This document shows, piece by piece, positions 46,801 through 55,302 of a DNA stretch of 64,000 bases (its first letter is position 1; each line of letters begins with the position of its first letter). Both the position numbers and the translations under genes were made by a program. Location: positions 45,759 through 109,758 of the forward strand of contig JAIOZL010000011.1 of NCBI GenBank assembly GCA_021740645.1, read 5' to 3'. Below the pieces are notes generated by a model. The model was not told the DNA's origin. It saw only the letters and a program-made list of their open reading frames with translations, and ran no database searches. This stretch comes from Bacteroidales bacterium. GTDB lineage: Bacteria > Bacteroidota > Bacteroidia > Bacteroidales > JAADJA01.

Positions 46801-47298
46801 TGGATACTTGTGGAAATAAGGGATGCAATAAATATAATTTCCGCCAATGAAACAACCCGCTTAGAAAGACAGGCTGCGTTGTTATTGAATGATGGTTCTG
46901 TAAAGGCAATGGATGGAGTCACGAATCTTATTTTTAATAAATCATTGAATGATCAGCTTTTTGTTTTGGTTTACCATCGAAACCATTTGGCCGTAATTTC
47001 AAACTTCGCTCTAACGCAAACAGGTGGAATTTATACATATGATTTTTCCACATCATCCAGCCAGGCATATAATTCAGGGCAAAAAGAAATAGCCCCTGGC
47101 ATTTGGGCCATGATAAGCGGTGATGCTGACGCCTCAGGAATGATTGATGAAGCTGATAAATCAGCCCATTGGGAGAATGAATCGGGAACAGCTGGTTATT
47201 CTGGTACTGACCTTAATTTAGATGCCCAGATAAACAATATGGACAAAAATGAGTTTTGGTTGCCTAATCTTGGGGCAGGAGGTCAAATCCCACAATAA
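43855..47298 (+). CDS. Secreted GH57-like glycosidase with starch-binding domains and dockerin-like module
   Basis: ATG 43855 starts a signal peptide (MKNLRYALSFFLFMPF). Residues ~20-510 look like glycoside hydrolase family 57: an HLQQPNYWPE start, Glu202 in GYWPAECSFSE (expected nucleophile) and the Asp342-x-Asp344 region of LLAHDGDNAWGG (expected acid/base). An Ig-like domain lies at ~540-680. Two ~115-residue tandem domains of CBM25/26 starch-binding type follow at ~685-800 and ~805-915 (LHWGVN ... WPAGSYLFNGSGP; LHWGVK ... WPSGSFLFGGSGP). The shared module from nt 46630 has DADASGMIDEAD and DLNLDAQINNMD and ends QIPQ. GH57 acts on alpha-glucans such as starch or glycogen. The family call is by motifs only. 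Confidence 0.82.
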   Translation: MKNLRYALSFFLFMPFILLSQVHTTYLWHLQQPNYWPEQSQWDSYHYQAVWESEYLKNNNGNWYSDGQQHPLNDLMEIFNKDDRKAVYQNRTKDAVQSLLGHPEAGAQVNYSGCLIENVNSLANAGQWGYSAGWQSNFTTARSWQTSGGNPRMDVVGFTFHHALSPLLSEAVLRKQIQAHRYIYAATFGSSPEYSKGYWPAECSFSERIIKVLAEEGFEWSIIANSHLARTLADYPLNFGTSGCNIDPPNFADVSSISGNNWWNGQIDGRGGAFAAPFCYQAHKAKYVDPETGTEYIIDVVPMSDLLSYQNGYGLMGTGDIDTHIAPYNNPTQPSIVLLAHDGDNAWGGGFDYYNNSVPGFANAASSQGYVPTTIQQFLDDHPVPVNDIIHVEDGSWFNAANDWGHPQFINWLWPMYTGNYEFDPNGWTEDARNWAVLVAAENRVQTAEDLSGGADISDIVYPNSGSSLAERAWHHLLPGYTSGYMYYGTSLDMEVKQSLACNLATDFADQVINANPGNDNTPPSVFIPQRYPYNPGGIGFGPTYGYQQHQNASDFTIWTFAYDVSGLQEINLKYRVDNDGINPLTDNDNDTYAGGPGVQGWNSIPMTERIFPTGNITGNPDINFFILPDYMANEYYAEITGLSDTLVDYYVEAIDIYGNTFNSPIQHVYVGTSTSGGGGGNYSVSWAPTEPGVDDVITITVTDPVAAPKLHWGVNHQGNTWQTPDNVYWPAGSYLFNGSGPAVETPFNGPNENNEYTLDIGPFNNPAQIVNTIAFVLHFNDNSWENNNGSDYHIILDSQGIYGVVWEPQSPTQYDTVKVFVGQANQGANLHWGVKMGASNWNTPNNIYWPSGSFLFGGSGPAIQSPFSGPGALQILSINLGPFNDPVQEIDGINFVINYNDGSWDNNGGNDYFIPINNVLPLELDLKVILEGPFNGNNMNTDLTNNPELVEGFPLIQPFNQYPWNYPGNESVLSVPSNAVDWILVEIRDAINIISANETTRLERQAALLLNDGSVKAMDGVTNLIFNKSLNDQLFVLVYHRNHLAVISNFALTQTGGIYTYDFSTSSSQAYNSGQKEIAPGIWAMISGDADASGMIDEADKSAHWENESGTAGYSGTDLNLDAQINNMDKNEFWLPNLGAGGQIPQ

Positions 47299-47401
47299 AT
47301 CTAAAAAGTGCTTTTCATAGGTTAACCCGATGTTTAAAACATTTTTTATACTTTAGACCTCTTATAAATCATAACTGTTATCCATACAAAAACAACATAA
47401 A

Positions 47402-50059
47402 ATGAAATATTTATTTTTTGCCATTGTCCTGTGTTTACTAAGCTTGCAAACCTTGATGGCCGAATCCCTGGTTCTGATTAATTACAAGAACACAACCGAA
47501 TTGAATCAACTGTACCAAAACCCCAATTTTATAATTCATTATTCCGCCGATGAATTTGTGATTGTGTCCGCTTTCCACTTCTTGAAAGGTGATTATGTAA
47601 CTCTTGACCCAAATGCCTGGACTGGGAATAGCGCTTATTATATTGTTTGGTTTTACAAAGGGTTGGAAACAGCGTACGTTCAATCAGCAGAATCGGAAAA
47701 TAATGTTCTACTGAAAAAAAAGGATTTTATTATCATCAAAACCACAGATTCGAAAAAAATAGCCCCTCCAATCCAGGGCTGCATTGCAAAAATTGACAAA
47801 TCTGCCATAAAAAAACCTGATCAAAAATTCAATTCAGTAAAGTCAACAATGGTTACCGATCCTGACATTGTAAGCATGATAAATGCTGTTGATACAAATA
47901 TTTACCTTACAAACCTCCAGCACCTGCAGGATTATGGCACACGCAACGCTTATACAGCGCAATCAGTTCAGGCCCAAAACTGGTTAAAATCGAAATTTGA
48001 AAGTTATGGGTATGCCACAGAACTTTTTGATTTCACCATGCCCAGCGGGCCGGCAAGTGATAATGTTTTAGCGACAAAACCCGGCACAAAATATCCGAAT
48101 GAATATGTTGTGATTGGAGGCCACTACGATTCTTATAGCTATTCAGGCAATGCCCCTGGTGCTGATGACGATGGGACAGGAACCTGTGGTGTGCTCGAAG
48201 CAGCGCGAGTGATGGCTTCCTATGATTTCGACCGGACGATTATTTTTTGCTGTTGGTCGGGCGAGGAATATGGTTTGTATGGCAGCGGTGCCTGGGCTTC
48301 ATGGGCGCAGGGGCAAAATATGGATATCCTTGGTTATTTTAACATTGATATGTGCGGGTATCGTTATCCGGGCGATCCCATCCATACAGATATTATTGCC
48401 CCTTCCTCTGCCCAGCCTTTAGTGGATTTTTATATGGATGTTTGTTCGCTCTATCTCCCGGATTTTATTGTTGAAATGGGTAGTCTTTCAGGAGGTGACA
48501 GCGATCATACCTCATTTAATAACAACGGATACATGGGAATTTTCCCCTTTGAAGACAGCCAGCATTACAGCCCCTATATTCATACATCAAATGATGTTAT
48601 CGGTACAAGTGTTAACAGCCTTGAAATGGCCATGACTTTTACTCAGGCGGCCATTGCCAGCGTGGCAAGTATGGCCAACTACCTGGCCCCTCCTCAAAAC
48701 CTGGCAGCCATATCGGGCGATGATTTTATTGAACTTTCATGGGACCCCCTGGTAGACGTTGATCATTATAACATTTATCGCGACGGGATTTTACTTGATG
48801 CAACCACCGACCTATTTTATGTGGATGAAAACGTCGTAGAATATACAACGTATGTGTACTATGTTACAGCTGTTTTTACAGGAACTTTCGAGGAAACCAG
48901 CCCATCCAATACAGTCACTATTACCCTGCTGCCCAGGATGTCATTTCCTTTTACCGATGATTTTGAGTCGGGTGCCAATTACTGGACCTTTGAAGGATCG
49001 TGGGGTTTATCCACCAATAGTTATCATTCTTCCTCTCATTCATTGACAGAAAGTCCAACCGGCAATTACACCAATAATCTATCCATCGTTTCCGGGCTTT
49101 ATACCTTTAGTCTCGCTTATACATCAGAAGCGTCCATTTCATTCTGGACGAAATATACGATGGAAACAAATTACGATTATATGTATTTCGAAATTTCTAC
49201 CAATGGCACAACCTGGACAATCCTTGATACATATAACGGTACACAGTCTTCCTGGGTGCAGAAAACCTATTCTCTAACCGGTTATTTAGGCGAAAATAGT
49301 GTTATGATGCGGTTTCGTTTTTACAGCGATTATTCAGTTACCAAGGATGGCATGTATATAGATGATTTCAGCATAAACAAAACAACAGAATTGAACATTA
49401 AAGCTTTCCTGGAAGGGCCTTATGAAGGAACCGAAATGAATACAGCATTAAATTCAAAGGATCTTTTACCGTTGAATCAACCCTTCGATACCTCGCCCTG
49501 GAATTATTCAGGTACTGAATCTGTTGCTTCCATTCCAAATGAAAACATTGTGGATTGGGTACTTATTGAGATAAGGGATGCTAATATCCCGGCTTCATCC
49601 GATGCGGGCTCTGTGGTTGAACGAATGGCCGCCTTTCTGTTAAAGGATGGTTCGGTTGTGGATTTGGATGGCATTGGTATCCTGGAATTCCAGCAACAGC
49701 TTGTGCAAAATATGTATGTTGTCCTCCGTCACCGAAATCACCTTGATATTATATCCTCCTTATCGCCCAACGAAACAGGAGGTAGTTATAGTTACGATTT
49801 TACTCTCAATGCAAACCAGGCTTATGGTGGCTCCTCTGCTCAAAAAGATTTGGGAAGTGGCGTTTATGGTTTAATGGGAGGAGATGGTAATGCCGATAAT
49901 GTAATTGATAATGCAGATAAAACAATTATCTGGCAACTTATTTCCGGCAAAAAAGGATATGGCACTGCTGATTATAACATGGACGGCCAAATCAATAACC
50001 TGGATAAAAATGAATATTGGTTACCGAACATAGGTAGTGGAAGTCAGGTTCCGGAATAA
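47402..50059 (+). CDS. Secreted M28-family zinc metallopeptidase with dockerin-like module
   Basis: The signal peptide is residues 1-20 (TLMA/E). An N-terminal prodomain-like part runs to ~155. The M28 aminopeptidase domain occupies ~160-425 with all expected ligands: His241 in GGHYD, Asp in GADDDGTG, Glu-Glu in WSGEEYG, Asp in FNIDMCG and His in YIHTSNDV. A fibronectin-III-like domain lies at ~430-510 (PPQNLAAISGDDFIELSWD), then a MAM/jelly-roll-like domain at ~515-655 (FTDDFESGANYWTFEG). The shared module begins at nt ~49391, with loops DGNADNVIDNAD and the canonical dockerin pattern DYNMDGQINNLD, ending QVPE. It is likely an extracellular aminopeptidase. Confidence 0.92.
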   Translation: MKYLFFAIVLCLLSLQTLMAESLVLINYKNTTELNQLYQNPNFIIHYSADEFVIVSAFHFLKGDYVTLDPNAWTGNSAYYIVWFYKGLETAYVQSAESENNVLLKKKDFIIIKTTDSKKIAPPIQGCIAKIDKSAIKKPDQKFNSVKSTMVTDPDIVSMINAVDTNIYLTNLQHLQDYGTRNAYTAQSVQAQNWLKSKFESYGYATELFDFTMPSGPASDNVLATKPGTKYPNEYVVIGGHYDSYSYSGNAPGADDDGTGTCGVLEAARVMASYDFDRTIIFCCWSGEEYGLYGSGAWASWAQGQNMDILGYFNIDMCGYRYPGDPIHTDIIAPSSAQPLVDFYMDVCSLYLPDFIVEMGSLSGGDSDHTSFNNNGYMGIFPFEDSQHYSPYIHTSNDVIGTSVNSLEMAMTFTQAAIASVASMANYLAPPQNLAAISGDDFIELSWDPLVDVDHYNIYRDGILLDATTDLFYVDENVVEYTTYVYYVTAVFTGTFEETSPSNTVTITLLPRMSFPFTDDFESGANYWTFEGSWGLSTNSYHSSSHSLTESPTGNYTNNLSIVSGLYTFSLAYTSEASISFWTKYTMETNYDYMYFEISTNGTTWTILDTYNGTQSSWVQKTYSLTGYLGENSVMMRFRFYSDYSVTKDGMYIDDFSINKTTELNIKAFLEGPYEGTEMNTALNSKDLLPLNQPFDTSPWNYSGTESVASIPNENIVDWVLIEIRDANIPASSDAGSVVERMAAFLLKDGSVVDLDGIGILEFQQQLVQNMYVVLRHRNHLDIISSLSPNETGGSYSYDFTLNANQAYGGSSAQKDLGSGVYGLMGGDGNADNVIDNADKTIIWQLISGKKGYGTADYNMDGQINNLDKNEYWLPNIGSGSQVPE

Positions 50060-50061
50060 GA

Positions 50062-50105
50062 TAAAGCAGAAACGGCAGCTTAATTAAGCTGCCGTTTCTG
50101 CTTTA
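50062..50105. terminator. Perfect 44-base palindrome, bidirectional terminator
   Basis: The 22-base arms (50062-50083 and 50084-50105) are perfectly complementary around TAATTA. It lies 3 bases after the M28 stop and 6 bases before the stop of the convergent T9SS gene, so it can terminate both. Confidence 0.9.
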
Positions 50106-50110
50106 CTGGA

Positions 50111-51946
50111 TTATTTCTGTACAATAAATTTTCTAGTAAATTGGGTGTTTCCTACTTCAATATTTAAATAATAAATACCATCCCTAAGGTTAGCTATTTC
50201 AATACTAAGATAATTGTTGCCAAAAGACATCTGCTGACCAGGAACAACTTCAACCCTTTGACCCAAAACATTTAATACCTCTATAGAAACAAAAGTATTT
50301 TGTGTTAATTTGATACCCAGGTTAATTTTTCCCGTGGCAGGATTCGGAAAACATTCGGAGACCTCTATACCCGGAAGTATACTGTTTTCATTAACTGCTA
50401 CAAAAAAGTCCTTTTCGTATTGCATATGGTGTATCCTGTTTTCGACAGGGGCGTGGTTGGCCAGCCACTCTGCAATCCCGGGTTCATTATCTTCCTGGTA
50501 GGTTATATGCACATAATCACCAATAACCGGAGGCATCATCGGGAAAACACATTCGCTGAAAATAAACACCAGGTCAACATTCATGTCCTTTTGGCCCTCC
50601 CATGTTGTTCCACCATCAAATGAACTATTGACAATAACATGCCTGTAATCATTTGTACCATTGGAATACCCTGGCGCCAGAGAGCAATAAGCTACAAAGA
50701 TATTATCCATGACATCAAAAGAAATCTGAGGGAAAGCACAGGCTGCATTGGCATAATTGGGTTGGTTCGGTGGTATCTCGTAGGTTTCATCGCCCAGTAT
50801 CCAACCTATCAGGTTCCCTCCAGCTTCCAGATAATCCATTGTTACGGCACTGATCGTAGTGGTATCCAAAGGTTCCATTGATTCATTCCAATAGATCATT
50901 CCATCTGTAAAAGGCTCAAAAAATGTTTCACCTGCCTCCCAGAGTTTCACCATCCTTGAAAAGACCACATGAACATTGCCTTCGGAATCCAGGGCACATG
51001 CTGAAGTTCCAATACCACAACCGAAGCGGTCGGTATCTGTTGGGGGATCAAACGGATCCCATGGTGTTTCAAACACCGGAATTACATCCCAGCTATCCCC
51101 ATTATCTTCCGATTTAAAAACACGCCCGCCGTACTCATCAAATCCATAGGTAAATGCAATAGTTTCACCCACAGGGTTGGCCCAGGCATAGCTCAAGTGA
51201 TTGATCGTAGCAAATGCATCATCTCCCAGTCCATCAATAATTTCTTCATAAATATCCCATGTGTCTCCTCCGTCGGATGACCGGTAATACAATAAAGCAT
51301 TCTCCTGGCCCACATATGGTACATCATAGGTTTCTGCAAGTAAATGAATATATTCATGGTTTTCGCCACTGGTAATCATCGAATGCCACACAAGTGAAAC
51401 ACCTGCACCTGCTGGTGGAAGTAATTCAACCTCTGTCCAGTCACCTTCTCCCTTAACTTCTCTTTTATACAAATAAATTGGCCCGGAACCTGCTGAGTAC
51501 CTGTAAAGGGCGATAATCTCACCTTCAGGGCCCCATGGGGCATAACTAGGCGACCCCATACGATCTTCCGGCCCAACATGCAAATCAGGCTCATCCCATC
51601 CGGTTCCATCAAAATAATTATATCCCGCTCCTCTCTCCGGAATATTTCCCTGTCCGGCACTTAACCATGTGCTACCTACCGTACCATCAGGATAAGCCCA
51701 CATGCGCTGCATGACATTACCATAATTCAGCGTTTGCAGGTCGTTCCATGTGGTTCCAATGATGGTAAAATCAAACTTTTTTGCTCCTATGATCTCTTTG
51801 CCATAATTGCCATTCTGGCCAGGATGCATAGTGGTTTGTTTAAGCTTCAGTCTTTTATTTGGGCCTGTGAATTCTATAAATTTCGACTGGCTATAGCCAA
51901 ACAATATTGATAAAATTAATACAAACAACAGTAAGTTTTTTTTCAT
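50111..51946 (-). CDS. T9SS-sorted BNR/sialidase-like beta-propeller protein
   Basis: The signal peptide is residues 1-19 (FGYSQ/S). About 500 residues of propeller-like repeats have Asp-box-type motifs (YYRSSDGGDTWD, KSEDNGDSWD). The T9SS type-A sorting domain is at the end (ECFPNPATGKINLGI ... VLNVLGQRV ... LRDGIYYLNIEV ... KFIVQK). Sialidase catalytic residues (the Arg triad, Tyr-Glu pair) could not be identified, so an enzymatic role is unproved. A paralogue of the same layout lies at 61139-63028 (GTGYNYFDG, SYAPYG, LYSRSSDGGATWD). Its mRNA would end at the shared palindrome. Confidence 0.85.
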   Translation of the reverse strand: MKKNLLLFVLILSILFGYSQSKFIEFTGPNKRLKLKQTTMHPGQNGNYGKEIIGAKKFDFTIIGTTWNDLQTLNYGNVMQRMWAYPDGTVGSTWLSAGQGNIPERGAGYNYFDGTGWDEPDLHVGPEDRMGSPSYAPWGPEGEIIALYRYSAGSGPIYLYKREVKGEGDWTEVELLPPAGAGVSLVWHSMITSGENHEYIHLLAETYDVPYVGQENALLYYRSSDGGDTWDIYEEIIDGLGDDAFATINHLSYAWANPVGETIAFTYGFDEYGGRVFKSEDNGDSWDVIPVFETPWDPFDPPTDTDRFGCGIGTSACALDSEGNVHVVFSRMVKLWEAGETFFEPFTDGMIYWNESMEPLDTTTISAVTMDYLEAGGNLIGWILGDETYEIPPNQPNYANAACAFPQISFDVMDNIFVAYCSLAPGYSNGTNDYRHVIVNSSFDGGTTWEGQKDMNVDLVFIFSECVFPMMPPVIGDYVHITYQEDNEPGIAEWLANHAPVENRIHHMQYEKDFFVAVNENSILPGIEVSECFPNPATGKINLGIKLTQNTFVSIEVLNVLGQRVEVVPGQQMSFGNNYLSIEIANLRDGIYYLNIEVGNTQFTRKFIVQK

Positions 51947-52128
51947 AGCATTTGAATTTGAGTTAGAAATTATTTACACACATCGAGAAAATAAATTGAA
52001 ATGATAACCTGATTACTTTGCTGCTTTCCCGGAATTAACAAATATAGTGATTTTTGCATATCATTTTAAATTGTAAAGAAGAATTTTTTGTTCAGTTAGG
52101 AACAACATTCGGGTTCGGTAATATTTAA

Positions 52129-52866
52129 TCAAGCATTCATTCTTCTGAGAAATTCTTCTTTTCTGCGACGTGAAACTTCAACCTCCGAGCCATCAGACAT
52201 AATGATGGTACCACCGTCACCCTTGAGGTATCGGCTTACAAAGTTCATATTAACAAGATGGGATTGGTGCACGCGAACAAAATCGTTACCCGAGAGTGTT
52301 TCATCGTATTCTTTCAATGTTTTTGTTACAAGAATATTCTCCCCTGATTGAAGTCGGAAATAAGTATAATTATTATCTGCCTCACATCGTATAATATCTT
52401 TTATGCTGATGAATCTATACCCTTCAAAGGTGGGAAGGCTAATCCTTTCAAATCCTTTTTTATTTACCAGTAGCGTATTTATTTTATTTGTTACCGTTTC
52501 GAAATTAATTTCCGGTGTTTTTAGTTTTGCAACGGCATCAATTAATTGCTGAGGGTCAACTGGTTTAAGAATATAATCCAGGGCGCTAAACTTGATCGCT
52601 TTTAAGGCATATTGATCAAAAGCTGTCACAAATATAACCTGGAAATTAATTTGTTCCAGTTCTTCCAACAGGTTAAAGCCAGTTCCGTCAGGCATTTGAA
52701 TATCTAAAAAAACGACATCTGGTTTTTCTGATCGAATTTGCTGGATTCCTTGTTTTACATTTTCTGCGTGGGCAACAACAGAAATATTTTCACAATAATT
52801 TTGTAGAATATTCTGGATCGTATTCCTGCTGTCAAATTCGTCGTCAATAATAATGGCCCTAAACAT
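52129..52866 (-). CDS. LytTR-family response regulator
   Basis: The receiver domain is at residues 3-120 with IIIDDE, phospho-acceptor Asp55 (FLDIQMPDGTG), the Thr of FVTAFDQ and Lys of ILKPVD. The LytTR domain is at ~145-243 (FVRVHQSHLVNMNFV). Its gene starts 24 bases after the stop of the TPR histidine kinase gene, so the pair is an operon and a cognate two-component system. Confidence 0.95.
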   Translation of the reverse strand: MFRAIIIDDEFDSRNTIQNILQNYCENISVVAHAENVKQGIQQIRSEKPDVVFLDIQMPDGTGFNLLEELEQINFQVIFVTAFDQYALKAIKFSALDYILKPVDPQQLIDAVAKLKTPEINFETVTNKINTLLVNKKGFERISLPTFEGYRFISIKDIIRCEADNNYTYFRLQSGENILVTKTLKEYDETLSGNDFVRVHQSHLVNMNFVSRYLKGDGGTIIMSDGSEVEVSRRRKEEFLRRMNA

Positions 52867-52890
52867 ATGTTCTGTTTTAACAAATAAAGT

Positions 52891-54864
52891 TTATTCCGTT
52901 TCGTAAGGGATATTAATTTTTACGAGCGTGCCGCTGGCTTCTCCCTCATTGGTTATTAAGTCCTGAATTTCCATCCCTGCTTTTTGTCTGTACTTTTCAC
53001 TTAAGGCTTCCAAGCGCTCTAGGGTAACCTGCATTCCAACCGATTTATGGTTTTTATCTCTATCCCTGTTGATTTCCCCAGCCATTTTCCTTCCTATGCC
53101 ATTGTCCCTGACAGTGCATGAAAGAACGCCATTCTTCCTTGTAAAACCCAATTCAAGAAGACCCAGGCTTCCTTTATTTCTCAAGCCATGTTTAATCGCA
53201 TTTTCTACCAAAGGCTGAATTAGCATGGGAGGAATGTAAGTGGAAGCAGGATGTAAACCATTGTCGACCTCCAGCTTGAAATCAAAGGTTTGTTTAAACC
53301 TGATTTTTTCCAGTTCAATATAGAGTTGAAGGGTATTTATTTCATCCTCAAGAGATATCAGCGATTTCCTTGAATTTTCAAGAATATACCTCATGAGTTG
53401 GGCAAATTTCGAAAGGTAAGTCATAGCTGTAAAGCTATCATTGTCTGATATGTAACTTTGAATGGAATTCATGGAATTGAAAATGAAATGCGGATTCATC
53501 TGGGCACGAAGTAATCGTTGTTCTGTCTCCAGGTTTTTCTTTTCCAATTCACTCTGGTAGTTTTTCTGTTTTAATTTATACCTGCTGAAAAATAAAAAGC
53601 CTAAAATACCAGCGATAAAAACCAAACTTATTAGCAAGTAAAGCCGGGTTGACTGCTTTCGAATTCTGAGTGATTGAATTTCATTATCCTTCGTCAGGAT
53701 TTCTATCTCCTGCTCTTTTTTCTCCGTTTCGTACCTCGTTTGCATTTCAGCAATTTGATCTGTCATTTCGATATTATACAAGGTATCTTTTAGTGCTATC
53801 AATTGTTGTTGAATTTCGAATGCTTTTTTATACTTGTTGATAGTATTATAATATTGAGCTAAAAACCGGTAGCTATCACTAAGTATCCTTTTGGCATTAA
53901 TTCGCTTTGACATGTTAAGGCCTTTCATGATAAAAGGATAGGCCTTTTGTGGTTCACCCATTTCAAGATAAATATCGGAAATGCTATTACAGGTATTGGC
54001 AAAACTAATAGAGTCTCCTGCTTCCTCTGACAATTCGAGGGCCTGTAAATGGTAATCAAGGGCTTTTGGGTAATTCTCCAGGTCGAGATAAATAATTCCA
54101 ATATTGTTAAGTGTTTTAGCAATTGAACCTTTCCTCCCGATTTCCTTCTTTAATTCAAGGGCCTGTTCATAATAATCCAGGGATTTGAAATATTGCCCTT
54201 TTTGTTCGTAAATAACACCAATATTTTGCAATACAGAGGCCAGGCCTTTTGTATCATGGAGCATAAGTCTGAGTTCTTTGGCCTTAAGATAAAAGTCAAG
54301 AGCAAGATCTAAATTACCCATATTATCATGAACCACCCCAATGTTATTTAATGAATTTGCGATAGCCTGTTGCTGATCTTTTGTCCTTGCTTCGGGAGGA
54401 ACAGCCTCTTTTATGACAAGGGATTTTAAAAGATGATTCAGGGATTTTTCATAATTGCCAAGATATTGGTAATCGATTCCTAATTCATCATGAATCTTAG
54501 ATAAAATTTCATTTTCATCATACTGCCCCGATAGATTTAAGGCCTTCAGGTGATTTTCAAGGGCATTTTGGTTATTGCCCAATAACGAATATCCAATACC
54601 ACTATGAATCAATGCTTCTATTTGACCGGGGACAAATTTGATTTGCCCGGATTCTGAAAGTGCCTTGTTAGCATAATCGACCGTTAGTTGGGGATCAATA
54701 TAATAATAATACTTTGCCAATTGGTTAAACACATCAATCTTTTCTTTTCCTTTGCTGCCTTTTAATAATTTGAGCAAGCTATCTGGTTCCGTGGCAAAAA
54801 TACCCGCTGGATTTTGCAGAAAGAGTAGAAGGAAAAAAAATATTAAAACCTTAAAATTGCTCAT
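52891..54864 (-). CDS. TPR sensor histidine kinase, LytS type
   Basis: The signal peptide is residues 1-24 (GIFATEPD). Eight or so TPR repeats occupy ~35-380. A charged linker (EMQTRYETEKKEQEIE) is followed by a membrane helix near 415-435. The LytS-type kinase domain has its phospho-acceptor His in QMNPHFIFNSM, N-box ENAIKHGL and G-box DNGIGR. The TPR part is predicted to be periplasmic. The linker is very close in wording to those of the HTH regulator at 24008 and the cyclase at 31840. The response regulator gene follows directly. It is divergent from the C10 protease gene. Confidence 0.92.
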   Translation of the reverse strand: MSNFKVLIFFFLLLFLQNPAGIFATEPDSLLKLLKGSKGKEKIDVFNQLAKYYYYIDPQLTVDYANKALSESGQIKFVPGQIEALIHSGIGYSLLGNNQNALENHLKALNLSGQYDENEILSKIHDELGIDYQYLGNYEKSLNHLLKSLVIKEAVPPEARTKDQQQAIANSLNNIGVVHDNMGNLDLALDFYLKAKELRLMLHDTKGLASVLQNIGVIYEQKGQYFKSLDYYEQALELKKEIGRKGSIAKTLNNIGIIYLDLENYPKALDYHLQALELSEEAGDSISFANTCNSISDIYLEMGEPQKAYPFIMKGLNMSKRINAKRILSDSYRFLAQYYNTINKYKKAFEIQQQLIALKDTLYNIEMTDQIAEMQTRYETEKKEQEIEILTKDNEIQSLRIRKQSTRLYLLISLVFIAGILGFLFFSRYKLKQKNYQSELEKKNLETEQRLLRAQMNPHFIFNSMNSIQSYISDNDSFTAMTYLSKFAQLMRYILENSRKSLISLEDEINTLQLYIELEKIRFKQTFDFKLEVDNGLHPASTYIPPMLIQPLVENAIKHGLRNKGSLGLLELGFTRKNGVLSCTVRDNGIGRKMAGEINRDRDKNHKSVGMQVTLERLEALSEKYRQKAGMEIQDLITNEGEASGTLVKINIPYETE

Positions 54865-55302
54865 TTATCCAAGATTGTGTGGTAAAAATAAGAAAATCAG
54901 TTAAGGATTATTATAATATTATTCACTGGTTAAAACCAAATTCTATATGATTGTAACCTAAATTCTCAAAAATTCCACCGAATTCTTTTTGCAAATTGAC
55001 AATAGGCCAGAATTTCCGGTACTTTACAAATTCCTTGTTAACACTATGGTTTGTAACAAGAAAGGGAAACTAAAACTTGATTGACATCTAAGAATGTTCC
55101 TTTACCCTCTTCCAAAGTGCTGGGAGAGGGTATGTGGATTTCCAATAAACTAATAATTTCATACAAATTTTCGATTAATCCTGCCACTGCCAAATTCTCT
55201 TTCACTTCAGCCAAAAACTAATTTCCCCCACCATATTCTATTTGGCACCATAAATTTAGATAACATTTATTATTTTTATATGGAAATTATAATTCCCTTG
55301 CC
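54865..55302. other. Divergent control region between kinase and C10 protease genes
   Basis: 438 bases with no gene. It holds an inverted repeat CTTGTTA/TAACAAG (55034-55040 and 55054-55060) and a second, TACCCTCT/AGAGGGTA (55103-55110 and 55125-55132). The latter resembles a decayed fragment of the CCCTCTCC/GGAGAGGG repeat family seen at 63600. Near-consensus -7 boxes occur on both strands but none is exact. Confidence 0.5.
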
